A stretch of 22,490 bases of DNA, taken from NCBI GenBank assembly GCA_023145935.1, contig JAGLDB010000009.1:1-22490 (forward strand), in the 5' to 3' direction. Positions 6,376 through 13,556 of this stretch are shown one piece after another; within the stretch, counting starts at the first letter, position 1; every line of letters begins with the position of its first letter. Below the pieces are notes generated by a model that made no database searches, had not been told where the DNA came from, and worked only from the letters and a program-made list of their open reading frames with translations. The stretch comes from Candidatus Sabulitectum sp. (GTDB taxonomy: Bacteria; Fermentibacterota; Fermentibacteria; Fermentibacterales; Fermentibacteraceae). The position numbers and the translations under genes are program-made.

Positions 6376-7845
6376 TTATCTAATAACAATTATCCTCGTT
6401 GCTGCAGAAAGATTTCCGCAGGATGCCCTCACTATGTAGGTACCGCTGGCAGTATTCTGAGGTACGGTCCACATAAAACTATGGGTTCCCTCTGCAAGTT
6501 CACCGCTGTGAATCCTGGCGATTTGTCTTCCGGAAAGATCATAGACGGAAATATCAGCATACCCGGATACCATTGTATTCAGATCGAATGACATGTGCGA
6601 AAGTACCGGATTAGGCGTCACCGGGGACAGAGCCAACCCGGAAGGTATGCTCTGTGCATACTCTGATTCGTCAACACCGGTAAGATCCTCGGCGAGCCGA
6701 ATCAGCCAGATCTGCTCTACACTTCCACACGATCTGGTCTTTCCCGTCAAGACATACCCTCCGTCAAGGGTCAGATCCATACCGTTGAGCTGCTCTATTT
6801 CAGTACCACCGTATATCTGGCTCCAGAGACTGTCGCCATTGGCATCTGTTCTGATTATCCAGAAATCGCCGTCAGTGTCCCCAAACGATTTGGCGTACCC
6901 GCCAAGAAGATAACCACCGTCTGGAAGCTGCTCAACACAAGTGCCATTGTCGTAATGACTTCCACCGTAAGTTTGAGACCAGAGAAGATTACCGGAGGCA
7001 TCTGTCTTCAACATGTAGTAATCGGTATTCCCCGAACCGGATGACATGGTGTACCCGTTTGTGATGAAACCACCATCCGTCGTGCACTGCACTTCCAAAA
7101 TGGAATCCCAGCCACCTCCGCCGTAAGTTTTGTTCCAGATCATGTCCCCGGCAGCATCAACCCGAATCAGCCAGGCATCCCAGCTACCTGCACCGTACGA
7201 CTTTGTTCTGCCTCCAATAATAAACCCGCCGCCCGGGACTGCGGCCACAGACCAGGCCAGATCATCACCTGTTCCCCCATAGGTTTTTGTCCAGAGAGTA
7301 TCACCATTGGAATCGGTTCTGATCAGATAAAAGTCCTTATCACCTGCACCGTAGGAATTTGTATATCCGGCTATCATGTATCCCTGATCCTCTGTTATCA
7401 CCACCGTTTCTCCCTCATCTCTCAGGGAGCCTCCATAGGTTCTGGTCCAGAGAGTATCTCCGTTGCAATCAGTCCGGAGCAGATAAACATCCAGGTCGTC
7501 ACTGGCACCCACACCACAACTGCCGGTAATGATAAAGCCACCATCCGCAGTTATCTGAATAGAGTACCCTCTATCACTTTTAGCACCGCCATATGTTTTG
7601 TGCCAGAGCTGATCCCCGACACTGTCTACCTTTACCAGGTAGACCTGATGGTAGGGAGAGGTGTAAGAATTCGACATACCCGTCATGACAAAACCGCCAT
7701 CTGCAGTGGATCGAATATCACAGGCATAATCATGCAGCCAGCTACCGTAATCGTTGGTCCAGAGAGTGTCCGGTGGTTGACCGTACGCAAGCCCGGAAAC
7801 AAAAAGCATTGTAACAATCCAGAAACTTATTCCGATTCTAGTCAT
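6376..7845 (-). CDS. Exported seven-repeat beta-propeller-like protein with T9SS/FlgD-like C-terminal domain
   Basis: 489 residues. There is a signal peptide (residues 1-22, ending GLAYG). Seven consecutive repeats of about 52 residues follow from W29 to roughly residue 395. Each starts WxxTYGG, continues with a TxDGGFxxxGxTxSYGAG core, and ends xDxYLIRTDxxGDTL. Seven copies of this length suit a seven-bladed beta-propeller; that fold is inference. The last 85 residues (from LSPVTPNPVLSHMSFDL through ISVYDLSGRQIARI to GTYIVRA and IIVIR) form an Ig-like FlgD/Por-secretion-type sorting domain. Such domains direct export and surface attachment through type IX secretion in Bacteroidota, and are also annotated in candidate phyla where that system is unproven. 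The start has AAAGGGG 8 nt upstream. Likely a surface-exposed binding protein; ligand unknown. Confidence 0.85.
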   Translation of the reverse strand: MTRIGISFWIVTMLFVSGLAYGQPPDTLWTNDYGSWLHDYACDIRSTADGGFVMTGMSNSYTSPYHQVYLVKVDSVGDQLWHKTYGGAKSDRGYSIQITADGGFIITGSCGVGASDDLDVYLLRTDCNGDTLWTRTYGGSLRDEGETVVITEDQGYMIAGYTNSYGAGDKDFYLIRTDSNGDTLWTKTYGGTGDDLAWSVAAVPGGGFIIGGRTKSYGAGSWDAWLIRVDAAGDMIWNKTYGGGGWDSILEVQCTTDGGFITNGYTMSSGSGNTDYYMLKTDASGNLLWSQTYGGSHYDNGTCVEQLPDGGYLLGGYAKSFGDTDGDFWIIRTDANGDSLWSQIYGGTEIEQLNGMDLTLDGGYVLTGKTRSCGSVEQIWLIRLAEDLTGVDESEYAQSIPSGLALSPVTPNPVLSHMSFDLNTMVSGYADISVYDLSGRQIARIHSGELAEGTHSFMWTVPQNTASGTYIVRASCGNLSAATRIIVIR

Positions 7846-7976
7846 CTTTCAAACCCCTTTCATACCCGGCAACAGAACTTGTAGAAATTGTACGTGTGCC
7901 GAAAGCAACGGCGTCACGGAGAAGACCACATACTCCGGGCATCTGCTATTTGTTGTTGACTCAACTTCTTTTCCTT

Positions 7977-7994
7977 ATTCAGTTTTTACTGAAT
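7977..7994. promoter_or_regulatory. Palindrome at predicted transcription start
   Basis: ATTCAGT (7977-7983), four T, ACTGAAT (7988-7994): perfect 7-bp arms. It begins two bases downstream of the -10 box of the promoter above, where an operator or a 5'-end mRNA hairpin would lie. The rest of 7846-8123 shows no gene. Confidence 0.45.
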
Positions 7995-7995
7995 T

Positions 7996-8024
7996 AGAAT
8001 AGTTAACAGACCAGCCCGTGTCAA
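7996..8024 (-). promoter_or_regulatory. Sigma70-type promoter for the beta-propeller gene
   Basis: On the minus strand, TTGACA (8024-8019), a 17-bp spacer, then TATTCT (8001-7996). This is a perfect -35 and a 4/6 -10 at ideal spacing. It points at the gene starting at 7845 and predicts a leader of about 145 nt. Confidence 0.6.
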
Positions 8025-8123
8025 GTAGCCGATAACTCTCAGAATGAATGTTCTTTCTACAGATTCTTAGAGTTAAAACACTCCAGTCTTTACCGGGTTT
8101 GTTGAGAAAGTTTTAAAAGACCA

Positions 8124-9332
8124 TCAGATCGATCCGGTGATAACCTTTTCAAAGTAATCAAGGCATCGTTTCACATAGGCTCTTTTCTCTCTGTAAGAGT
8201 GTGGAAAAAAGCTGCGTTTGAAACCGTATGCCACCAGATTCTTCAGCTGTGCCGTGGAAAGATCAAATGCACTTACCGCCTTGAAAAGCTCATCTGTAAC
8301 AGTTGTGTTGGATACCGTTCTGTTGTCCGTACAGATCGTGCATGAGAGTCTGTTGTCCATCATCTTTTTGAATGGATGATCTTGCAGACGATGCAGCTCA
8401 GGGGTAGTCTGCATATTGGAAGTCAGGCATACCTCTATGGTCACTCTCCGATCTGCTATAAATCTCACCAGATCATCAATGTATCTCTGTCTGTCTGCGA
8501 TAGAGGGGTCACTGATCAACTCTGTATTGAACATTGATGTACCGTGACCTATCCTGTCTGCACCTAACTCTGTAATAGCCTGAAAAATGCTTTCAGGGCC
8601 GTAAGCCTCGCCAGCATGAACAGTTTTGCTGATGAAGTTCCTGTGAGCAAGCATATAGGCGTCCCGATGATGAATCGGAGGATACCCTTTCTCCCGACCT
8701 GCAATATCAATTGCCACCACAGGAATTCCTTTTTCACGCCTGGCTTTAACAATGGCTCCGGCCAGTTCGTACGATGCCAAACCGAAAATTCTGTCCTTGC
8801 TGGAATTGGCATGAGCAGAACAGATTTCCCGGAAATACTGTGATGATCCCTTTGTGAAGAAGCGCATGGCGCAGGCGATAATTCCGTAATCAAAAGGGGG
8901 TTCTTCCCCGGAAACTATTTCTTCACGACTGTTGAATTCCCGCCTGGCTCTGGACAGCCCGTTATTCACAGCCTCAAGCACATCCGGTAATGTCATCTCT
9001 CCGCCGGCATACCGCTGTGGAGCAAACCTGGCCTCCAGATATCTTACTCCCTCATTCTGATTATCAACTGCCAGCTCATAGGCAATGCGGGCAAGGTTAT
9101 CCTTCTTCTGCATAACAGCACCCGGGTAAACAAAACACTTCAGGTAATCCTCGAGGCTGCTGTATGTTTCCTTGAAAACAGTTGCCTTCAAGCCCTGAAC
9201 AGTGTATGAGGGAAGCTCTACTCCGTCCTTCTTCGCCAGGTCTATCAAAGTCTCAAGACGTATCGAACCCCCAAGATGTACATGAAGGTCGGTCTTAGGC
9301 AATTTTGCGATAAGCTCCCGGGTAATTTTCAT
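8124..9332 (-). CDS. add: Adenosine deaminase family protein, divergent copy
   Basis: 402-residue metal-dependent aminohydrolase of the adenosine deaminase family, which converts (deoxy)adenosine to (deoxy)inosine and ammonia in purine salvage. Zn-ligand and catalytic motifs are visible: DLHVHL (H17, H19), HAGEAYGPES (H239, E242), RIGHGT (H263), and CTDNRT (D336). TDN instead of the common TDD is also known, from memory, in actinobacterial enzymes. Two positions differ from both the paralogue at 10819 and the usual family pattern. HLDGS is HLGGS, so Gly21 replaces the Asp matching mouse ADA Asp19, which binds the ribose 5'-OH. DLAGPE is DIAGRE. The active-site chemistry seems intact but the substrate may be changed, for example to 5'-modified nucleosides; that part is inference. 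It is last in an ADA-TPR-ADA run, 33 nt after the TPR gene. Confidence 0.85.
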   Translation of the reverse strand: MKITRELIAKLPKTDLHVHLGGSIRLETLIDLAKKDGVELPSYTVQGLKATVFKETYSSLEDYLKCFVYPGAVMQKKDNLARIAYELAVDNQNEGVRYLEARFAPQRYAGGEMTLPDVLEAVNNGLSRARREFNSREEIVSGEEPPFDYGIIACAMRFFTKGSSQYFREICSAHANSSKDRIFGLASYELAGAIVKARREKGIPVVAIDIAGREKGYPPIHHRDAYMLAHRNFISKTVHAGEAYGPESIFQAITELGADRIGHGTSMFNTELISDPSIADRQRYIDDLVRFIADRRVTIEVCLTSNMQTTPELHRLQDHPFKKMMDNRLSCTICTDNRTVSNTTVTDELFKAVSAFDLSTAQLKNLVAYGFKRSFFPHSYREKRAYVKRCLDYFEKVITGSI

Positions 9333-9365
9333 TTATTCATGTCCTGTTCTATCCATTAAACCGTG

Positions 9366-10748
9366 TCACATATTCCTGAGCAATTCCTCTGCCTCCTCAT
9401 GCAATCCCTCTTTTGTCCATGGATCAACTGGAGAGAAGATCAGAGGGTGACTGAGGAACTCTGTCAAATACTCCCCAGCGGAATCAGTATTACCCAGTTC
9501 CATATTTGCAATACCCATATAGTAATACGCTACATAAAATGAGGGGCTGTACTCAAGCGTGGTATTAAGGTCCTCAAGAGCGAGCTCGTAATCTCCCAAA
9601 GCTACAAGGCAGATTCCTCTTCCAATGACTATCCATGGAAGCACAGCAGGGTCTGTTTCTCTCTCTATAGCAGCCCCGAAACTTTCCATTGCTGCAGCCG
9701 GGCTATTCATTTCGTAAAGGATGAAACCGCGCATGGAATGACCCTGTGGATTCTCCGGATCCATAATTATTGCACAGTCAACAGCTTCAAGAGCCAATTC
9801 GTAATTACCCAGCCCGTAATGAGCTCTGGAATAATCCCGGAAAGACATTGCATTAAACGAGTCCTGTTCCATAGACCGTTGAAGATAAACCAGGCTTTCA
9901 GCATATCTTTCCGCCTGCTTCAGTTGAGCACCAAGTTGAGCATTAAGTGCGGGGTTATCAGGTTCAAGTTCAAAAGCATGAAACAGGTCATTAACAGCAT
10001 CGTTCAGTAAACCTGCCGCGTCATATGATGCGGCTCTGGATCTGAGAAGAAAAACATCATCCGGAAAAATTGCCAGTGCACTTGAGTATATCTGTATTGC
10101 TTCATGATCAAAACCAAATGTCTGCTTCATATCTCCGTGAACACAGAAAGCAACGTATAGTTGCTCTGTTGGAGCATCCTCCGTGTAGAGCAATGCCTGA
10201 CCCAGGAACTCATCAGCCTCCTCAAGTCTGTCCATTTTGAGCATCCAGTCTGCCAGAATAAGATTAGCGTAAAATCTGAATCGATCTGGAGCCGCAGAAC
10301 CCAAAGTCATTTCAAAAGCTGTCAGACTGTTTTCCCCTTCAAAAAACATATCCATCCGGGAATAATCATCGGGACAATCTGTAGAGACAACAGATGTTAC
10401 CGCAACAGATATCAGATCTCCCTCATCAAGGCAGGAACCCAGAAGAACAATATCACCGCCTTCCGCTCGAGCTGATTCAACTGCCTGGATAAATCCGTTC
10501 CCGCCATACGGTACAGGGTTACTCAATATGTCCACATCAATGTAACCGGTTCTTCGGAATTCCTGCTCAAGCCAACTCCTGACAATATTCGCAGCTGGTA
10601 AGGAAAGCTGATCCGGGTCATTGAATTCGGAAACAAGAACAGAGACATTATTTTCTGGAATTTCACCATACGCTGAGGAGCATACTAATGCCAGCATAAC
10701 TGGCATCACTAAAACTCTGAAATCCTTTATGAATGCAAGTCCAGTCAT
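9366..10748 (-). CDS. Exported TPR-repeat protein
   Basis: 460 residues. The N-terminal signal segment is MTGLAFIKDFRVLVMPVMLALVCSSAYG (given in part: hydrophobic core 12-23, cleavage near AYG). Residues about 35-130 form an alpha/beta domain starting VSVLVSEFNDPD, reminiscent of TolB-N/CsgG-like periplasmic modules (weak). From about residue 155 to the end there are roughly seven to eight tetratricopeptide repeats, for example FGFDHEAIQIYSSALAIFPD, LNDAVNDLFHAFELEPDN, YELALEAVDCAIIMDPEN, and YELALEDLNTTLEYSPS. TPRs are protein-protein interaction scaffolds. The start is supported by GGAG eight nt upstream. It lies 70 nt after one adenosine deaminase gene and 33 nt before another on the same strand, so cotranscription is likely. 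The deaminases lack signal peptides while this protein has one, so a direct complex is not expected. Confidence 0.8.
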   Translation of the reverse strand: MTGLAFIKDFRVLVMPVMLALVCSSAYGEIPENNVSVLVSEFNDPDQLSLPAANIVRSWLEQEFRRTGYIDVDILSNPVPYGGNGFIQAVESARAEGGDIVLLGSCLDEGDLISVAVTSVVSTDCPDDYSRMDMFFEGENSLTAFEMTLGSAAPDRFRFYANLILADWMLKMDRLEEADEFLGQALLYTEDAPTEQLYVAFCVHGDMKQTFGFDHEAIQIYSSALAIFPDDVFLLRSRAASYDAAGLLNDAVNDLFHAFELEPDNPALNAQLGAQLKQAERYAESLVYLQRSMEQDSFNAMSFRDYSRAHYGLGNYELALEAVDCAIIMDPENPQGHSMRGFILYEMNSPAAAMESFGAAIERETDPAVLPWIVIGRGICLVALGDYELALEDLNTTLEYSPSFYVAYYYMGIANMELGNTDSAGEYLTEFLSHPLIFSPVDPWTKEGLHEEAEELLRNM

Positions 10749-10818
10749 TTGCTTATCTCCATCCCTGGCTCAGTAAAGAAATTTAAAAGAATCAAAACCT
10801 GTCTCAATTGAACATCTG

Positions 10819-12027
10819 TTAGAGTGATTCTGAAACAACCTTCTCAAAGTAATCCATACACTGTCTCACATAAGCTCTTTTCTCTCTGTATGCCCGGGGG
10901 AAAAAACTTCTCTTGAAGCCATACACCATAAGAGTTTTCACATCATTCAATGAAAGCTCAAAAGCCTCTACAGCCTTGAACACCTCATCAGTCACTGTGG
11001 TATGAGACACTGTTCTGTTATCAGTGCAGATGGAACATGACAGCTTGTTTTCCAGCATCTTTCTGAAAGGATGATCTTCCAGTCTGGTCAGATCCGGGTC
11101 AGTCTGCATATTTGAGGTAAGACAAACCTCGATTGTTATTCTTCTATTCGCAATGAATTGCACAAGATCATTTACATACCTTTTTCTGTCCAGAATGGAT
11201 ACATCACTGATGGTCTCCGGCTTGAACAGTGATGTTCCATGGCCAATCCTGCCTGCTCCAAGCTCCGTGATGGCCTGAAAGATGCTTTCAGGGCCATAGG
11301 CTTCACCTGCATGTACTGTTTTGTTCAGGAAATTCCTCTGAGCCAGCATGTACGCTTCCCTGTGGTGAATTGGAGGGTTCCCCTTTTCCGGACCGGCAAG
11401 GTCAACGGCAACAACAGGCAGCCCCATTTCTCTTCTGGCTTGAACAGCTGCCCCGACCATTTCAAGTGAGGCCAGTCCGAAGATCTTATCTTTTCCAGAA
11501 TATGAATGCACTGAAATGATGTCGCTGAAATAGTCTGAAAAATGTCTGTTGAAGTAGCGCATAGCGCAGGTGATTATTCCATATTCAAATGGAGGTTCAG
11601 AGCCTGAAGAAACTGCTTCACGACTGTTGAACTCCTGCTTTGCCCTGAAAAGACCGTTATTGACAGCTTCTATTGTATCTGAAAGGGTCATTTTCCCGCC
11701 TGCATGAAGCTGAGGAGCATATCTCACCTCAATGTATCTGACGCCCTCATTCTGATTATCAAGAGCCAGTTCGTAAGCGATACGCTCAATATTTTCCTTT
11801 GTACGCATCACCGCACAGGCATAGCCAAACCCTTTCAGGTAATCGTCAAGATCCTTGTAGTTTTCCTTGAATACAGTTTCCTTCAAACCCTCCACGGTGT
11901 AGGACGGCAACTCAACGCCAGCCTCTTTTGCAAGTTCGATCAGAGTTTGAATCCGTATAGATCCGTCCAGATGAAGATGCAGGTCGGTCTTTGGAAGCTT
12001 TTCGATAAGCTCGCGAGTAATTTTCAT
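10819..12027 (-). CDS. add: Adenosine deaminase
   Basis: 402 residues from ATG 12027, matching its paralogue exactly in length. A longer frame reaching to 12078 adds 17 residues with no ribosome site and runs through a palindrome, while GGGGG lies four nt before 12027. Motifs are DLHLHLDGS (H17, H19, D21), DLAGPEKG, HAGEAYGPES (H239, E242), RIGHGT (H263), EVCLTSN and CTDNRT. All expected metal, catalytic and ribose-binding positions are present, so this is the better candidate for a true adenosine deaminase in purine salvage. Identity to the copy at 8124 is about 70% by eye. It is cytoplasmic, with no signal peptide. It is first in the likely ADA-TPR-ADA operon. A 24-bp inverted repeat just upstream (12038-12061) may control it. 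Confidence 0.9.
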   Translation of the reverse strand: MKITRELIEKLPKTDLHLHLDGSIRIQTLIELAKEAGVELPSYTVEGLKETVFKENYKDLDDYLKGFGYACAVMRTKENIERIAYELALDNQNEGVRYIEVRYAPQLHAGGKMTLSDTIEAVNNGLFRAKQEFNSREAVSSGSEPPFEYGIITCAMRYFNRHFSDYFSDIISVHSYSGKDKIFGLASLEMVGAAVQARREMGLPVVAVDLAGPEKGNPPIHHREAYMLAQRNFLNKTVHAGEAYGPESIFQAITELGAGRIGHGTSLFKPETISDVSILDRKRYVNDLVQFIANRRITIEVCLTSNMQTDPDLTRLEDHPFRKMLENKLSCSICTDNRTVSHTTVTDEVFKAVEAFELSLNDVKTLMVYGFKRSFFPRAYREKRAYVRQCMDYFEKVVSESL

Positions 12028-12037
12028 GTTTCCCCCT

Positions 12038-12061
12038 TTTTGTATAACTAATGATACAAAA
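12038..12061. promoter_or_regulatory. 24-bp inverted repeat upstream of adenosine deaminase
   Basis: TTTTGTAT (12038-12045) and ATACAAAA (12054-12061) are perfect 8-bp arms around an 8-nt centre. The site ends 10 nt before the start codon and directly abuts the ribosome-binding G-run. It could be a repressor operator or an mRNA hairpin masking the ribosome site. I cannot place a convincing -35/-10 pair next to it. Confidence 0.5.
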
Positions 12062-12094
12062 CTGACGGGCTGAAACAAAGACAGCGGGATGGAG

Positions 12095-12122
12095 AATCCG
12101 GTGGGACTGTGCCCACCGGATT
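12095..12122 (-). terminator. Stem-loop after groES
   Basis: AATCCGGTGGG (12095-12105) and CCCACCGGATT (12112-12122) give a perfect 11-bp stem with a 6-nt loop, nine nt after the groES stop. There is no U-tract downstream on the minus strand, so it may be a terminator or an mRNA-stabilising hairpin. Confidence 0.65.
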
Positions 12123-12130
12123 AAATATGT

Positions 12131-12439
12131 CTATTCGGGAATCTGGTCAGCTTCCACGTATTTTGCAAGCAGATCGCCGGAAGGTACAAGGAGGTAGGTC
12201 TCCCTCTCAAGTTTGATCTCTGTTCCGCTGTACTCTTTGTAGATAACCCTGTCACCAAGTGCTATCTCATCCGAAGCATCAGCTGCTTTTGCCACGATGA
12301 TGCCCTCGGCTGGTCTTTTCTTTGCTGAATCTGGAATAACAATCCCGCCACTTGTTACATCTGCAACCTCAACAGCTTCCAGCATTACAAAATCCTGCAA
12401 TGGCTGTATCTTTATGTCTTTCACGGTCTCACTCTCCAT
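12131..12439 (-). CDS. groES: Co-chaperonin GroES
   Basis: 102 residues. A GroES fold is recognisable from IKIQPLQDFVML at residues 9-20 (usual start MKIRPLxDRVLV), the mobile loop VTSGGIVIPDSAKKRPAEG (28-46) that contacts GroEL, and the C-terminal LGDRVIYKEYSGTEIKLERETYLLVPSGDLLA. It has an eight-residue N-terminal extension before the usual beginning. Its ATG lies inside the end of the glutaredoxin-fusion gene (11-nt overlap), so translation is coupled. No groEL follows, unlike the usual groES-groEL pair; the next features are a hairpin and a separate transcription unit. It may be a second, condition-specific GroES under ArsR-type control, or the only one if groEL is elsewhere. Confidence 0.92.
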   Translation of the reverse strand: MESETVKDIKIQPLQDFVMLEAVEVADVTSGGIVIPDSAKKRPAEGIIVAKAADASDEIALGDRVIYKEYSGTEIKLERETYLLVPSGDLLAKYVEADQIPE

Positions 12440-13034
12440 TCCTGGGCTTCAAACCCAGATATTCATCTATTTTTGCTTTATCAAAACCCACTATGTAACG
12501 ACCGCCAATACTGAGCTGGGGAACCCCTACCTGTCCGGTTCTAGCCTGAAGCGCAGCTGCCCCGGAAGGATCACGGGACACATTTACCTCCCTGAAGGGA
12601 ACCCGGCTCTTCCGCAGATATGTTTTCACTCTGGTACACCATGGACAGGAATCGCCGACCCACACCGTGACAGAAGGAAAACCGGGCTTCTTCTCCCCTG
12701 CAGCGTTAAACGCTGTTTCGTGGCTTTGAAAAGCATTGTAGTAAAAATCCTCGTCCTGTTTACCCACTATTTTCTGAATCACTTTCCCATTTGCTATCGA
12801 AATCACAGTTGGAACACTTGATACACCATAGCGTTTGTGAATTCCCTTTAATTCACCGACATCCACAAACAATACCGTCTGAGCTTTGTTGTCTGCAGCA
12901 AATTTTCTGAAAGCTTCTTCAGTCTCCCTGGAAGCAGATGAAAACTCTCCAAAAAAACCTGCAATAACCGTCTCTTCCTCTTTTTTCAGAATACTGTCAA
13001 ACTCAGCTATCTCCTCAATTACTACCAGACTCAT
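12429..13034 (-). CDS. Pseudo-thioredoxin fused to glutaredoxin
   Basis: 201 residues with two thioredoxin-fold domains. Residues 1-110 follow the thioredoxin pattern (VIAGFFGEFSSASRETEEAF, VLFVDVGELKGIHKRYGVSSVPTVISI with cis-Pro75, NGKVIQKIVG). The active site WCGPC is replaced by FSSAS (31-35), so both redox cysteines are gone. Residues 120-197 are a glutaredoxin-like domain with intact CPWC (130-133), TGQVGVPQ including cis-Pro172, and GFD (183-185). The redox work would thus fall on the C-terminal domain, with the N-terminal domain for binding or folding. The gene starts by ATGA overlap with the ArsR gene and overlaps groES, so the three form one operon. A domain order of this kind recalls PDO/NrdH-type thiol oxidoreductases. 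Partner and substrate unknown. Confidence 0.85.
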   Translation of the reverse strand: MSLVVIEEIAEFDSILKKEEETVIAGFFGEFSSASRETEEAFRKFAADNKAQTVLFVDVGELKGIHKRYGVSSVPTVISIANGKVIQKIVGKQDEDFYYNAFQSHETAFNAAGEKKPGFPSVTVWVGDSCPWCTRVKTYLRKSRVPFREVNVSRDPSGAAALQARTGQVGVPQLSIGGRYIVGFDKAKIDEYLGLKPRNGE

Positions 13035-13330
13035 TTTTCACTCCCCTGCGATGCTTCGCTTAACGCTTTCAACACCGCTGCCACAGCTTCAGGTTTCCGA
13101 AGATCATACCTCCGACAACGCCATTCAGTTTCACATTCAATCAGACCTGCCTCACGAAGTACCGCCAGATGCTTCGACAACAGCGAAGCCTCTACTGCAA
13201 GCGTATCCATAAGCTCGGAAACAATACAAGAACCCATGATTAACTCTTGAAGTATTTGAATACGAAGAGTATGACTCATTGCTCTGGACAGATCCGCTAT
13301 AGAGGAATCCTGCTTGCTGCTTTTTGTCAT
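13031..13330 (-). CDS. ArsR/SmtB-family transcriptional repressor
   Basis: 99-residue winged-helix protein. LSRAMSHTLRIQILQEL (14-30) is the usual N-terminal helix pair. GSCIVSELMDTLAVEASLLSKHLAVLREAGLIE (33-65) is the helix-turn-helix, with the recognition helix near 48-60. The wing follows with WRCRRYDL. Cys35, Cys66 and Cys72 could form a metal or redox sensing site, but the classical ELCVCDL motif is not kept, so the signal is open. The ATG at 13330 has AAGGA nine nt upstream. It heads the operon with the pseudo-thioredoxin/glutaredoxin and groES, and its promoter contains an inverted repeat suited to autoregulation. Family members repress until a metal ion or oxidant releases them from DNA. 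Confidence 0.88.
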   Translation of the reverse strand: MTKSSKQDSSIADLSRAMSHTLRIQILQELIMGSCIVSELMDTLAVEASLLSKHLAVLREAGLIECETEWRCRRYDLRKPEAVAAVLKALSEASQGSEK

Positions 13331-13352
13331 TTGACATTTCCTTCAATTGAGT

Positions 13353-13387
13353 TGTTCGTATAATAAGGAACATTCAGGGATTGTCAA
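13353..13387 (-). promoter_or_regulatory. Promoter and inverted-repeat operator of the ArsR operon
   Basis: On the minus strand, TTGACA (13387-13382), a 16-bp spacer and TATTAT (13365-13360) make a strong sigma70-type promoter. The inverted repeat TGTTC (13372-13368 on the minus strand), ten nt, GAACA (13357-13353) encloses the -10 box. The layout is typical of ArsR-family autoregulated promoters. Confidence 0.65.
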
Positions 13388-13437
13388 TCTTCAAACTTCC
13401 TGACACAAAAACAGCCACTAAGCCAGAAAAGTCTTAA

Positions 13438-13471
13438 CCAAAAAACAGGAGCCGTTAACGAAAACGACTCC
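13438..13471 (-). terminator. Intrinsic terminator after the lipoprotein gene
   Basis: On the minus strand GGAGTCGTT (13471-13463), loop of six nt, AACGGCTCC (13456-13448) pair over nine positions with one G-U wobble. Then TG and a run of six T (13445-13440) follow. It lies 86 nt after the stop of the gene at 13557-14219. Confidence 0.7.
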
Positions 13472-13556
13472 CGATTACAGATAAATGATTGTCGGTCAAC
13501 CCGCAGGTCAGGCTCGGTTGTTTTTTATTACGCGAGCAGCGGAACAAGCAACAACA

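Noticed and set aside
8082..8100. Terminator after the adenosine deaminase at 8124
   Set aside because: Only a five-bp stem with a wobble and a broken T-run on the minus strand; too weak to annotate.
13331..13364. Plus-strand TTGACA and TATAAT as a promoter
   Set aside because: The spacer is 22 bp, no plus-strand gene follows before 14549, and the same bases form the minus-strand ArsR promoter.
13497..13526. Plus-strand hairpin CAACC/GGTTG with six T as a terminator
   Set aside because: The stem is only five bp with a 14-nt loop, and there is no plus-strand gene upstream to terminate.
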